DNA of 64,000 nt from Oceanococcus sp964629015 (GTDB taxonomy: Bacteria; Pseudomonadota; Gammaproteobacteria; Nevskiales; Oceanococcaceae). Below are positions 9,127 through 16,571 of this stretch, one piece after another. Each line of letters starts with the position of its first letter. Position 1 is the first letter of the stretch. Below the pieces are notes generated by a model, which was not told the DNA's origin, did not search any database, and worked only from the letters and a program-made list of their open reading frames with translations. The DNA lies in assembly GCA_964629015.1 (NCBI GenBank), contig CAZVMN010000007.1, positions 132,208 through 196,207 of the forward strand, written 5' to 3'. Position numbers and translations under genes: made by a program.

Positions 9127-10232
9127 GACGAGGCCTCCGGTAGATCAATCAGGATTTTTCCATTGCGCACGAACGGGGCTTTGACCACCCGCGCCGGCAC
9201 GTTCTTGTTGCGAATCTGAATCTCGACCCGGTCGAAATCGCCCCGGGGAATGCGCGCCAGCGCGATCGACACACCGGCAGTGGGTGAGAAACCACCGCTG
9301 GTCACCTCGCCTTGCCCGGCGGGGGTGTCCACCAGCTGATGCGCGCGCATGATGCCGCGCCCTTCCAGCACCAGACCGACAAAGCGCGGGAGCTGGCCCG
9401 CGACTTTTTGTTCTTCAAGTGCCTTGCGCCCCACGAAATCGCGCGTGCCGGGCTCCCAGGCCACCGTCCAGCCCAACCCGGCTTGCAGCGGCGTGATGTC
9501 TTCGTCCATGTCCTGGCCGTACAGGTTCATGCCGGCTTCCATGCGCAGCGTGTCGCGCGCGCCCAGCCCGCAAGGCGCGACGCCAGCAGCAAGCAGCGCA
9601 TCCCACAGGGCCGGCAGTTCGGCGACCGGCAATATGCATTCAAAACCGTCTTCGCCGGTGTAACCCGTGCGCCCGATCAGACCGTCGGCGTCCCCCACGC
9701 ACTGGAACACACCCAGTTCGGACGCTTTGGCGCGATACGCGCTGGGCAGCAACGGCAATGCTTTTTCACGCGCCTTGGGGCCTTGCACCGCGACGATGCC
9801 CAGATCGCGCCGCACTTTGATGTCGACATCGAAGTCCTGGCTGCGCGCCTGCATCCAGGCGACGTCTTTGTCGGCCGTGCCCGCATTGACCACCACGCGG
9901 TACACCCCGTCCAACACGTACACGATGAGATCGTCGACCACCCCGCCCTGCTCATTCAGCATGCATGAGTAGATCGCTTTGCCGGGCGCGACGCGGGCGA
10001 CATCATTGGCCAGAAGGTACTGAAGAAAAGCTTGCGCCTGGTCGCCGGACACATCGACCGCGCACATGTGCGAGACATCGAACATGCCGGCATCACGACG
10101 CACCGCATGGTGCTCTTCGACCTGCGAGCCATAATGCAAGGGCATGTCCCAGCCGGCGAAATCGACGATCTTGGCGCCAGCCTGCTGGTGTTTTTGGTAA
10201 AGAGGCGTTGTCTGAGCCACGGCGTATCTCAC
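9123..10232 (-). CDS. gcvT: Aminomethyltransferase, glycine cleavage system T protein
   Basis: Transfers the methylene group from aminomethyl-GcvH to tetrahydrofolate and releases ammonia. Recognisable parts are the N-terminal TPLYQKHQQAGAKIVDFAGW, GMFDVSHMCAVDVSG, the folate-binding region RTGYTGEDGFECILP and the C-terminal barrel VTSGGFSPT. The length of 369 aa is typical. It is the first gene of the gcv operon and is preceded by a tandem glycine riboswitch, so glycine should raise expression of all four genes. Confidence 0.96.
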   Translation of the reverse strand: MRYAVAQTTPLYQKHQQAGAKIVDFAGWDMPLHYGSQVEEHHAVRRDAGMFDVSHMCAVDVSGDQAQAFLQYLLANDVARVAPGKAIYSCMLNEQGGVVDDLIVYVLDGVYRVVVNAGTADKDVAWMQARSQDFDVDIKVRRDLGIVAVQGPKAREKALPLLPSAYRAKASELGVFQCVGDADGLIGRTGYTGEDGFECILPVAELPALWDALLAAGVAPCGLGARDTLRMEAGMNLYGQDMDEDITPLQAGLGWTVAWEPGTRDFVGRKALEEQKVAGQLPRFVGLVLEGRGIMRAHQLVDTPAGQGEVTSGGFSPTAGVSIALARIPRGDFDRVEIQIRNKNVPARVVKAPFVRNGKILIDLPEASS

Positions 10233-10261
10233 CTGAATCGGTTGAATGATCGCCGCCCCTC

Positions 10262-10437
10262 TGTCCTATAACCTGAGAGTTAAGCCCCTTCGGTGGGTGA
10301 TCACAGATCACCGCTCTCCAGAGTCAGCCGAATTCGCGCACGCGGTCCATGGGCCTGAGCGATTCCGGGCGGATTTGCGCCTTCGGCGGCAGCGCCATCC
10401 GGCCCTGCTCTCTCCCACGTTTGCGACGATCAGGTGG
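10262..10437 (-). promoter_or_regulatory. Tandem glycine riboswitch upstream of gcvT
   Basis: Read on the minus strand, there are two aptamer-like units in series. The promoter-proximal unit has GTGGGAGAGAGC, GCCGCCGAAGGCGCAA and CGGAATCGCTCAGGC. The second has TGGAGAGCGG, CCACCGAAGGGGC, AACTCTCAGGT and GGACAG. The GAGAG / CCGAAGG / CTCAGG pattern, repeated twice, is the signature of the glycine riboswitch. Its position in the gcvT 5' leader, ending about 30 bp before the start codon, fits the known ON switch that activates glycine catabolism. Exact ends are approximate. Confidence 0.93.
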
Positions 10438-10461
10438 TGACCCGACCGAGCTGAGAGGCGA

Positions 10462-10501
10462 AGTATAGCCTCTGCCCAGCGCTGCTGTCATCGCTGGGCA
10501 G
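10462..10501 (-). promoter_or_regulatory. Probable sigma-70 promoter of the gcv operon with a flanking inverted repeat
   Basis: On the minus strand ATGACA (10486-10491) and TATACT (10462-10467) are separated by 18 bp, each with one mismatch to consensus, placing transcription start just before the riboswitch. A perfect 10-bp inverted repeat, CTGCCCAGCG (10472-10481) and CGCTGGGCAG (10492-10501), brackets the -35 element and covers the spacer. It could be an operator, or the hairpin of a terminator for the upstream ubi-type gene, although no T-run follows it. Confidence 0.6.
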
Positions 10502-10555
10502 GCTGCGCTGACGCATGGGCAGGCCGGTGGCCACGTGATCTGGTGTGACGCGCCC

Positions 10556-11749
10556 TCAGGCCGCTGCGCTGCTGCCGCCCAGGGCATAGGCCATGAACTC
10601 GGATTTCAAACGTTGACGCGTATTGACCACGCTCAAGCCACCGCCACGCAAACGCATCAATTCCGCACTGCGCGAGCCAAACAATGCATCCAAACCGTCG
10701 ATCAAACCCAAGGCCGGCAAAACTTGGCGACGACGTGTACGCGCATATTGGGCTAAAGCCGCTTCTGCCGCGCGTTGTGAGCGTAATAGCCGCGGGTTGT
10801 CCAAACTGGCCACCAGCGCGGCTGCATCCTCAAATCCCAGATTCATACCCAGCCCGGCCAGCGGATGAACCACATGCGCGGCGTCCCCGACCAGCACGCT
10901 CCGGTCCTGCGCATAGTGGGTCGCGTGTTGAAGCATCAGCGGAAAGCTCACGCGGCGGCTGCGCAAACGAAAATGCTGGTCCGCCACCACATGCTGAAGC
11001 TCGGCGCAGAAGGCTTGCTCGTCCAGAGCACACAAACGCTGCGCTTCCGCCGTTGCCACCGACCACACGATCGAAACCTGTCCCTGCGGCAACGGCAGCA
11101 AGCCCAAAGGGCCGGTCGCGGTAAAAACCTGGCGCGCGCTGTCACAAATCGCGGGTTGTGCGTCCAACACCGCAACCACGCCACTCTGAGCGTAGTCACG
11201 CGCTTCAATCCCGATGCCGCTGGCAGCACGCACACGCGAATCACGCCCATCCGCGCCCACAACCACGGTCGCTTCAAGCTGACGCCCGTCCGCGCAGTGC
11301 AACACGGTGCCCGTCGCGCTCACCTGCATGTGCTGAAATTTGGCCGCGCTCCAACGCGTCACATTCACATGCTCGGCCAGCGCCTGATCCAGGCCCCATT
11401 GCAGCACGCGCACTTCCACGATCTGGCCCAAGGCGTCACGACCGAGTGTTCCGGCGTCGAATTCGATGTTGCCCTGGCCGTCACCATCCCACACGCGCAT
11501 GCGCTGGTAAGGCTGGATGCGCGAGTCGAGCGCGACAGGCCAGGCCTTGACCCGTTCAAACAAGCCACGCGAGCCGGGTGAGACCGCAACCACACGCAGA
11601 TCGTATTCCCCATCCGGCATGACCGCGGTGGGCTCGGGCGCGGCATCCAGCAGCACGACACGGAACCCCTGTTCAGCCGCCAGCAGCGCGGTTAATGCCC
11701 CAACCGGGCCTGCGCCAACAATCGCCAGATCAAAGCGTTCCTGACTCAT
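10556..11749 (-). CDS. FAD-dependent hydroxylase of the UbiH/UbiF/UbiI (VisC/COQ6) family
   Basis: Predicted flavoprotein monooxygenase hydroxylating the aromatic ring of a ubiquinone precursor. The N-terminal Rossmann motif is DLAIVGAGPVGALTAL, the central DG motif is VVGADGRDSRVR, and the FAD ribityl-binding motif is VLVGDAAHVVHPLAGLGMNL. The length of 397 aa is standard. Gene order (pepP upstream, gcvT downstream) matches the place of ubiH-ubiI in E. coli, but only one such gene is present here, so whether it acts at C5, C6 or C1 cannot be decided. Its start overlaps the sulP stop by 4 bp. Confidence 0.88.
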   Translation of the reverse strand: MSQERFDLAIVGAGPVGALTALLAAEQGFRVVLLDAAPEPTAVMPDGEYDLRVVAVSPGSRGLFERVKAWPVALDSRIQPYQRMRVWDGDGQGNIEFDAGTLGRDALGQIVEVRVLQWGLDQALAEHVNVTRWSAAKFQHMQVSATGTVLHCADGRQLEATVVVGADGRDSRVRAASGIGIEARDYAQSGVVAVLDAQPAICDSARQVFTATGPLGLLPLPQGQVSIVWSVATAEAQRLCALDEQAFCAELQHVVADQHFRLRSRRVSFPLMLQHATHYAQDRSVLVGDAAHVVHPLAGLGMNLGFEDAAALVASLDNPRLLRSQRAAEAALAQYARTRRRQVLPALGLIDGLDALFGSRSAELMRLRGGGLSVVNTRQRLKSEFMAYALGGSSAAA

Positions 11750-13425
11750 GCTGCCAAGGCCGTGGATATGTCGGGATACACACGAATCGCCGGTTGGCGG
11801 AGCAAGCCGTAGCGCTGCATCTTCTCCTGCAAACGCGTGCTCACGTGCACCAACAGCAAACGCTTGTTCTGCGTCGCCAACTCACCCGCGATGGACTCCA
11901 GATTCATCATCGCGGTGGTATCCAATACGCTCACATCGGCCAGATCCAGCACCACGGTGTGCACCTCCCGATCCACCGTGGAAATCACTCTCAAAGCCTT
12001 GTGCGCCGCGCCGAAGAACAGGGGGCCGTTGACGTCGTAAATCACCACACCCGGCACCGAGCTCTGCTCGTGAACATGCGCGGCCGGGCTGACTTTCTCG
12101 CTGCCGGTCAGCTCAATCATGCGGCGCATAAACAGCATCGACGCCAGAACCACACCGGCCGCCACCGCAACCTGCATATCGATCAGCACAGTCAGGCTGA
12201 AGCAGGTGAAAAACACTGCTGCGTCAGCGCGCGGTGCACGTCGCACGATGCGGATCGCGTGATGAGCCTCGCTCATATTCCACGCGACCATCAGCAGCAC
12301 CGCGGCCATGGCTGCCATGGGTATCAACGACAGCCAGGGCGCCAGCAGCAACATCGCCATGAGTACAGACACCGAATGCGTGATCGCGGCAACCGGCGTG
12401 GTTGCCCCCGAACGGACATTGGTCGCGGTGCGCGCAATCGCCGCCGTCGCCGGAATACCGCCAAAAAATGCCACCGCAATATTGCCAGCGCCCTGCCCGA
12501 TCAATTCGCTGTCTGGCTTGTGCCGCGATCCGGTCATGCCATCAGCCACCAAGGCACACAGCAACGATTCCAAAGCCCCCAGCAACGCAATCGCAAAGGC
12601 CGGTCCCAGCAGCGCACGCACCAGGTCGAAATTCAGGTTCAAGGGCTGGCCATCCGCGCCCGGCAGCTGCCAGGGCAGAATCAGCTGCGGTGCAATGGCG
12701 GGAATGCCAGGCACGCTCTCGCCATGGCGCTCGAAACTGAAACGGCTGGCGATGGTTTCCACATCGGGCAGGCGGTCAGAGGCGTTGAAGACCGCGGCCA
12801 GCGATGTGCCGATCAGCAAAGCCACCAGATACGATGGCACCCGGGTTTTGACCTTGCGCCAAGCGATGAGCACCGCAAACGTCAGCGCACCGATCAAGCA
12901 CTCCTGCCAACGCAGGCTGGGCAGCGCGGAGAGCATCTGCGCCAGCTTGTCGACGAAATGCACGGCGTCGCCCTGCACCGTCAGACCGAGAAAATCCTTG
13001 AGCTGCAAACTGGCGATGACAACACCAATACCCGAGGTAAAACCCACCACCACGGGATACGGGATCAGTTGGATCAGCCCGCCGAGCCGCAACAGCCCGA
13101 AGCCAATCATGATCACGCCAGCCATGGCGCCAGCCAACAGCAAACCCGCCAACCCGAACTGCTGCACCACCGGCAACAACACCACGACAAAGGCGGCGGT
13201 GGGGCCGGAGATATTGACCCGTGAACCACCCAGTAGCGCAATCAGTAATCCACCGACAATCGCCGTATAAAGTCCGTGTTGGGGTGCCACACCACTGGCG
13301 ATCGCGAGGCCCATCGACAACGGCAGGGCAACGATTCCCACGGTAATACCAGCGAGAATATTCGTGGGCAGGGTGTTGGTGAGGGTGCCCTCCTGCCAAG
13401 CCTCGCGTAAGGCCGCAGCAATCAT
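11746..13425 (-). CDS. SulP family anion (sulfate/bicarbonate) transporter with STAS domain
   Basis: Inner-membrane anion carrier. Residues 1 to about 420 are hydrophobic transmembrane segments with the SulP signature region ITVGIVALPLSMGLAIASG. The C-terminus (about 440-555) is a cytoplasmic STAS domain containing GPLFFGAA and VLDTTAM, where the Ser/Thr phosphorylation position is conserved. The length of 559 aa is typical. The gene lies between pepP and the ubi-type hydroxylase, with 4-bp ATGA overlaps at both ends. In the classical gammaproteobacterial arrangement no transporter sits here, so it looks like an insertion into an old operon. Sulfate import would be a plausible substrate, given the sulfotransferase elsewhere in the window, but that link is speculation. 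Confidence 0.92.
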   Translation of the reverse strand: MIAAALREAWQEGTLTNTLPTNILAGITVGIVALPLSMGLAIASGVAPQHGLYTAIVGGLLIALLGGSRVNISGPTAAFVVVLLPVVQQFGLAGLLLAGAMAGVIMIGFGLLRLGGLIQLIPYPVVVGFTSGIGVVIASLQLKDFLGLTVQGDAVHFVDKLAQMLSALPSLRWQECLIGALTFAVLIAWRKVKTRVPSYLVALLIGTSLAAVFNASDRLPDVETIASRFSFERHGESVPGIPAIAPQLILPWQLPGADGQPLNLNFDLVRALLGPAFAIALLGALESLLCALVADGMTGSRHKPDSELIGQGAGNIAVAFFGGIPATAAIARTATNVRSGATTPVAAITHSVSVLMAMLLLAPWLSLIPMAAMAAVLLMVAWNMSEAHHAIRIVRRAPRADAAVFFTCFSLTVLIDMQVAVAAGVVLASMLFMRRMIELTGSEKVSPAAHVHEQSSVPGVVIYDVNGPLFFGAAHKALRVISTVDREVHTVVLDLADVSVLDTTAMMNLESIAGELATQNKRLLLVHVSTRLQEKMQRYGLLRQPAIRVYPDISTALAA

Positions 13426-14765
13426 GCCTGGGCCATCAGCGCTTCAATGTCTTCCGCGGATTTAGGCACATCACGGGTCAACACATCGGCTTCGGCCTCG
13501 GTGACCAGCACGTCATCTTCGATACGGATACCGATATTGGCGAACTCTTCGCTCACCCCGGGACTGCCGGCGGACAGGTACAGGCCCGGCTCTATGGTCA
13601 GCACCATGCCCGGTTCGAGCGCACGCCACCGGCGATTCGCGCGATAGCTGCCGACATCATGCACATCCATACCCAGCCAGTGCCCCGTCTTGTGCATGAA
13701 AAACTCAGTGTATTTCTCGGTCTCGATAAGCTCATCAACACTGCCTTTGAGCAATCCCAGATCGACCAGCCCCTGGGTCAGTATCGGAACCACCACCTCG
13801 TGTGGCGCCATCCAGTTGGCGCCCTTGCGCACTGCATCCACGGCGGCCAATTGTGACTCCAAAACGATGTCGTAGACCGCACGCTGCGCCGCGCTGAAAT
13901 GCCCATTGACCGGGAACGTGCGAGTAATGTCGGCGCAATACCCCTCGAACTCAGCACCGGCATCAATCAGGCACAAATCCCCGTCCGCCAACGGCTGTGC
14001 ATTTTCCACGTAATGCAGAATGCAGGCGTTGGCACCGCCACCAACGATGCTTCCGTAAGCGCACTCCATACCGTGGCGCTCGAAATCATGATGCAATTCC
14101 GCACCCAACTGATATTCGTACATACCGGGGCTGACACGCTGCATGGCCCGCACATGCGCTGCGGCTGAGACCTCCGCCGCGTAGCGCATCATGGCCACTT
14201 CGGCGGGCGATTTACGCAGGCGCTGCTCATGCAGAATCGTGCCAATCTGATGAACCTGGGTGGGCGCATTGACCCCTGTGCGCACCATGGCGCGCACCGC
14301 GGCCAGCCATTGCTGCAAGCGCACATCATTGGCCTGCTTCCACCCACTGGTGAAATGCACGGCTTCACGATCCTTCAGAAGCTCCGGCATTTTGCTGTCG
14401 AGATCAGAAATGACCTCCGCACGATCTGCACCGTAGCGCTCCACGCAGCCTTCCGGCCCAGCCCGGTAACCATCCCATTGCTCACGCGCCTTGTCTCGCG
14501 GACGGCAGAACATGACGAACTCGCCATCGGCGTGCCCTGGTGCCAACACCGCCCAGGCATCGGGTTCGGGAAAACCGGTCAGGTAGCGGAAATCCGAGTC
14601 CTGACGAAACCGGTAATGCACATCGCTGTTACGGGTTTGCTCGGTCGCCGCAGGAATAATCGCAACCGCATCGGGACCAATCGAATCCATCAACGCGCGA
14701 CGACGGCGCGCATATTCATCAGCGGTGATCTGGGCCTCAGTCGGCCTGGGGATGTAATTCGACAT
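13422..14765 (-). CDS. pepP: Xaa-Pro aminopeptidase (aminopeptidase P)
   Basis: Dimanganese pita-bread peptidase releasing N-terminal residues that precede proline. An N-terminal creatinase-like domain (FRQDSDFRYLTGFPEPDA) is followed by the catalytic domain, with metal ligands in IDAGAEFEGYCADITRTF (two Asp), HKTGHWLGMDVHDVG (His), and the later Glu residues in TIEPGLYL and IGIRIEDD. The start at 14765 (MSNYIPRPTEAQ) gives the expected N-terminus (447 aa) and overlaps the end of the UPF0149 gene by 29 bp; the longer frame adds 21 basic residues of no known role. Its stop overlaps the sulP start (ATGA). Confidence 0.94.
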   Translation of the reverse strand: MSNYIPRPTEAQITADEYARRRRALMDSIGPDAVAIIPAATEQTRNSDVHYRFRQDSDFRYLTGFPEPDAWAVLAPGHADGEFVMFCRPRDKAREQWDGYRAGPEGCVERYGADRAEVISDLDSKMPELLKDREAVHFTSGWKQANDVRLQQWLAAVRAMVRTGVNAPTQVHQIGTILHEQRLRKSPAEVAMMRYAAEVSAAAHVRAMQRVSPGMYEYQLGAELHHDFERHGMECAYGSIVGGGANACILHYVENAQPLADGDLCLIDAGAEFEGYCADITRTFPVNGHFSAAQRAVYDIVLESQLAAVDAVRKGANWMAPHEVVVPILTQGLVDLGLLKGSVDELIETEKYTEFFMHKTGHWLGMDVHDVGSYRANRRWRALEPGMVLTIEPGLYLSAGSPGVSEEFANIGIRIEDDVLVTEAEADVLTRDVPKSAEDIEALMAQA

Positions 14766-15249
14766 AGAGCGTCTGCGCTGCCACTTTGAGATATTCGACG
14801 ATTTCGGTGTAGGCGTCTTCCGCTTCACCGTCCTCTTCCTCTTCCACGCTGATCTTGCAGATCTCCATCAAGTCGCGCAGAAGTTCCTTGACCTCATCCG
14901 AGGCCTTGTCTTGGCCCAACTCGCCCGCACTGCCCACGCCAAACATCAGCCCGGCGCTCCAGTCAGCCAGCGCCGTGACCCGGTCCGTCAAGGGCGCGGA
15001 ATCCGGTGGCAGTATCGGTTGAAATCCACAGGATGGATCTTCCAGTTCATCACGCACCTGCTGGGCAAACTCAAGCAATGAGGTCCAAGCGGATGTGTTG
15101 CGGTCGACATCATCCAGCGCCAGATCGGCGGGAAGCTGGTCGTGGCGACACCACATCCCCGCGAGCTGGCCATGAAAACCGGCCGGACTGGTGGTGGATT
15201 CCACCTCGGTCAGCCAATCGGCCAAGGTGTTGTAAGTCAGGTCATGCAT
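14737..15249 (-). CDS. UPF0149 (YgfB/YecA-like) family protein
   Basis: Small acidic all-helical protein of the YgfB/YecA family, usually encoded directly before pepP as here. The molecular role was not inferable from sequence. Conserved family features are LTDRVTALADWSAGLMFGVG in the centre and an acidic C-terminal segment (EEEEDGEAEDAYTEIVEYL). The start at 15249 (MHDLTYNTLADWL) is preferred to 15306 because the extra 19 residues do not resemble the family. The length is 170 aa. First gene of the UPF0149-pepP-sulP-ubi unit. Confidence 0.88.
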   Translation of the reverse strand: MHDLTYNTLADWLTEVESTTSPAGFHGQLAGMWCRHDQLPADLALDDVDRNTSAWTSLLEFAQQVRDELEDPSCGFQPILPPDSAPLTDRVTALADWSAGLMFGVGSAGELGQDKASDEVKELLRDLMEICKISVEEEEDGEAEDAYTEIVEYLKVAAQTLYVELHPQAD

Positions 15250-15364
15250 CTGTGCATTATCCCACGCCGCTGCCACGCGTACCAAAAAGCCCCGCTGTGT
15301 CGGCATTCCGCGACAGGCGCACAGCGCTTAGCTCAGGGCCGCTCCGCCAGATCTCTGCCTGCGA

Positions 15365-15382
15365 TGTTGCCGTTCGGCAACA
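15365..15382. promoter_or_regulatory. Inverted repeat, possible activator-binding site
   Basis: TGTTGCCG-TT-CGGCAACA is a perfect inverted repeat with 8-base arms. Its centre is about 120 bp upstream of the start site predicted from the sigma-54-like promoter at 15468-15484, which is where enhancer-binding proteins usually sit. It is also about 115 bp upstream of the divergent UPF0149 start. I see nothing else recognisable in 15250-15554 apart from this repeat and the promoter. Confidence 0.4.
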
Positions 15383-15467
15383 GAATGCTGCCAACCATGC
15401 GACGAGACCAAGACACAAAACCCAGAAGAAGACCACAAAATATTGTTTTTATTGGATTTATAGAAAC

Positions 15468-15484
15468 TTGGCACACAGCTTGTT
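15468..15484 (+). promoter_or_regulatory. Sigma-54-like (-24/-12) promoter upstream of the EF-hand gene
   Basis: TTGGCACACAGCTTGTT matches the sigma-54 consensus TTGGCAC-N5-TTGCW at all positions except the -12 C, which is T here. GG and GT are separated by the required 10 bases. Predicted transcription start is near 15495, 60 bp before the ATG at 15555. No convincing sigma-70 promoter was seen in the same interval. Confidence 0.5.
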
Positions 15485-15554
15485 CAAGACTTACTGCGAG
15501 CGGGACACTCCCCTAACGCCCCTCGCGATCCATTTGCACTCTAAGGAGAGAAGC

Positions 15555-15860
15555 ATGAACAAGGTACGTCATACTGCACTGGCACTGACTTCCGCCGCCC
15601 TGCTGGGCCTGGCTGGCACCGCCATGGCTGAATCGCAGACGCCTTACACTGATCTCGACCGCAACGGCGACGGCAAGATTTCCAAAACCGAAGCCGGTGC
15701 TGATACCGAACTGTCCAAGCAGTTCAACCAGATCGATACGGACGGCAACGGCGTTCTGGAATGGGGCGAGTTCGCTCGCTTTGAGTCAGAAGGTGAGATG
15801 TCCGACCAACCGGCGACGGATATGAATCCGCAGCCGTTGGGCGAGACCACACCGCAGTAA
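15555..15860 (+). CDS. Small secreted EF-hand calcium-binding protein
   Basis: A 101-aa exported protein. The signal peptide (MNKVRHTALALTSAALLGLA, cleaved near TAMA) is followed by two EF-hand loops: DLDRNGDGKISKTEA (about residues 33-47) and DTDGNGVLEWGEF (about 60-72), both with canonical Asp/Asn/Gly spacing. The tail is Pro/Gln-rich and probably disordered. The start is set by a strong ribosome site (AAGGAGAG) 7 bp upstream; the longer open frame has no such support. Function unknown; periplasmic calcium buffering or sensing is a guess. The gene is monocistronic, with a sigma-54-like promoter and a clear terminator. Confidence 0.88.
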   Translation: MNKVRHTALALTSAALLGLAGTAMAESQTPYTDLDRNGDGKISKTEAGADTELSKQFNQIDTDGNGVLEWGEFARFESEGEMSDQPATDMNPQPLGETTPQ

Positions 15861-15882
15861 AAACTGCTGTGCACGCCGCACC

Positions 15883-15906
15883 AGCGCCCGGCCTTGGCCG
15901 GGCGCT
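15883..15906. terminator. Intrinsic terminator after the EF-hand gene
   Basis: Perfect 11-base arms AGCGCCCGGCC and GGCCGGGCGCT separated by TT, followed on the plus strand by TTTGCGTTT. It ends the EF-hand transcript and lies just beyond the stop of the convergent protease gene. Confidence 0.8.
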
Positions 15907-15912
15907 TTGCGT

Positions 15913-16443
15913 TTAAGGGATAGCGAGATGCTGAGGATCACCGGCGGTCATCAGCTCGCAGCGACTCAAAGACAATTCCGCTGGCGCGATGGAAAACTGA
16001 AAAGGCGCAAGACGCTCGAGTGCGCGCATCCCCAGTATGGGTCGCGTTCCCGCCGGAAACACCGCGGTTTCGACATCACGCAACCAACACGCCTCGCCAA
16101 GTCGCAGCGCCTTGATCCGGTAAATCGGCACTTTGCGCACCGACTCATCCGCCATGCGCGCGCCGATATGACGATCAAACGCCGCCTCATCCCGCGCCAA
16201 CAAATCATCGAGCATGTCTTGCGGGATCACCATGAAACTCGAACCGGTGTCGACTAACAAGGAAAACGGTTCGGTGTGCGCGAACGCCGCATTGAGATAA
16301 AAGGTGCCAGTGGACTGACGCTGCATCGCGACGCTGTGCATCGGCGTCGCTGCAGACGCCTCCGTCTGCGCTTGAGCCGTAGCACTGAACAACACCAACA
16401 CAAATGTGACGATTCGCAAAGACAAGGCGGGCCCTCCAAACAT
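15913..16443 (-). CDS. Retropepsin-like aspartyl protease family protein, exported
   Basis: Small clan-AA aspartic-protease-like protein of 176 aa. The N-terminal hydrophobic segment (SLRIVTFVLVLFSATAQAQ) is a probable signal peptide. The catalytic motif LLVDTGSSFMVIP lies near residue 65 and the second hydrophobic-hydrophobic-Gly motif, ILGMRALERL, near 145, as expected for a single-lobe enzyme that must dimerise. The start at 16443 is chosen over 16470 because it places the signal peptide at the N-terminus. Substrate unknown. Confidence 0.78.
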   Translation of the reverse strand: MFGGPALSLRIVTFVLVLFSATAQAQTEASAATPMHSVAMQRQSTGTFYLNAAFAHTEPFSLLVDTGSSFMVIPQDMLDDLLARDEAAFDRHIGARMADESVRKVPIYRIKALRLGEACWLRDVETAVFPAGTRPILGMRALERLAPFQFSIAPAELSLSRCELMTAGDPQHLAIP

Positions 16444-16571
16444 CAGTCCAGCCGGCTGCGCCACCGGCACCTGCTCAAACTCTACGCAGGGCTCAGAGAA
16501 CTTTGCGTGAAGCCGATCACAATCGCAACGGCGATCTCCGCAAAGTCCTCGAAGTAACTGATAATACGGCG

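Noticed and set aside
11695..13224. A 509-codon plus-strand open frame opposite sulP
   Set aside because: Hydrophilic Arg/His/Gln-rich translation, no ribosome site or family resemblance; the minus strand encodes a convincing SulP transporter.
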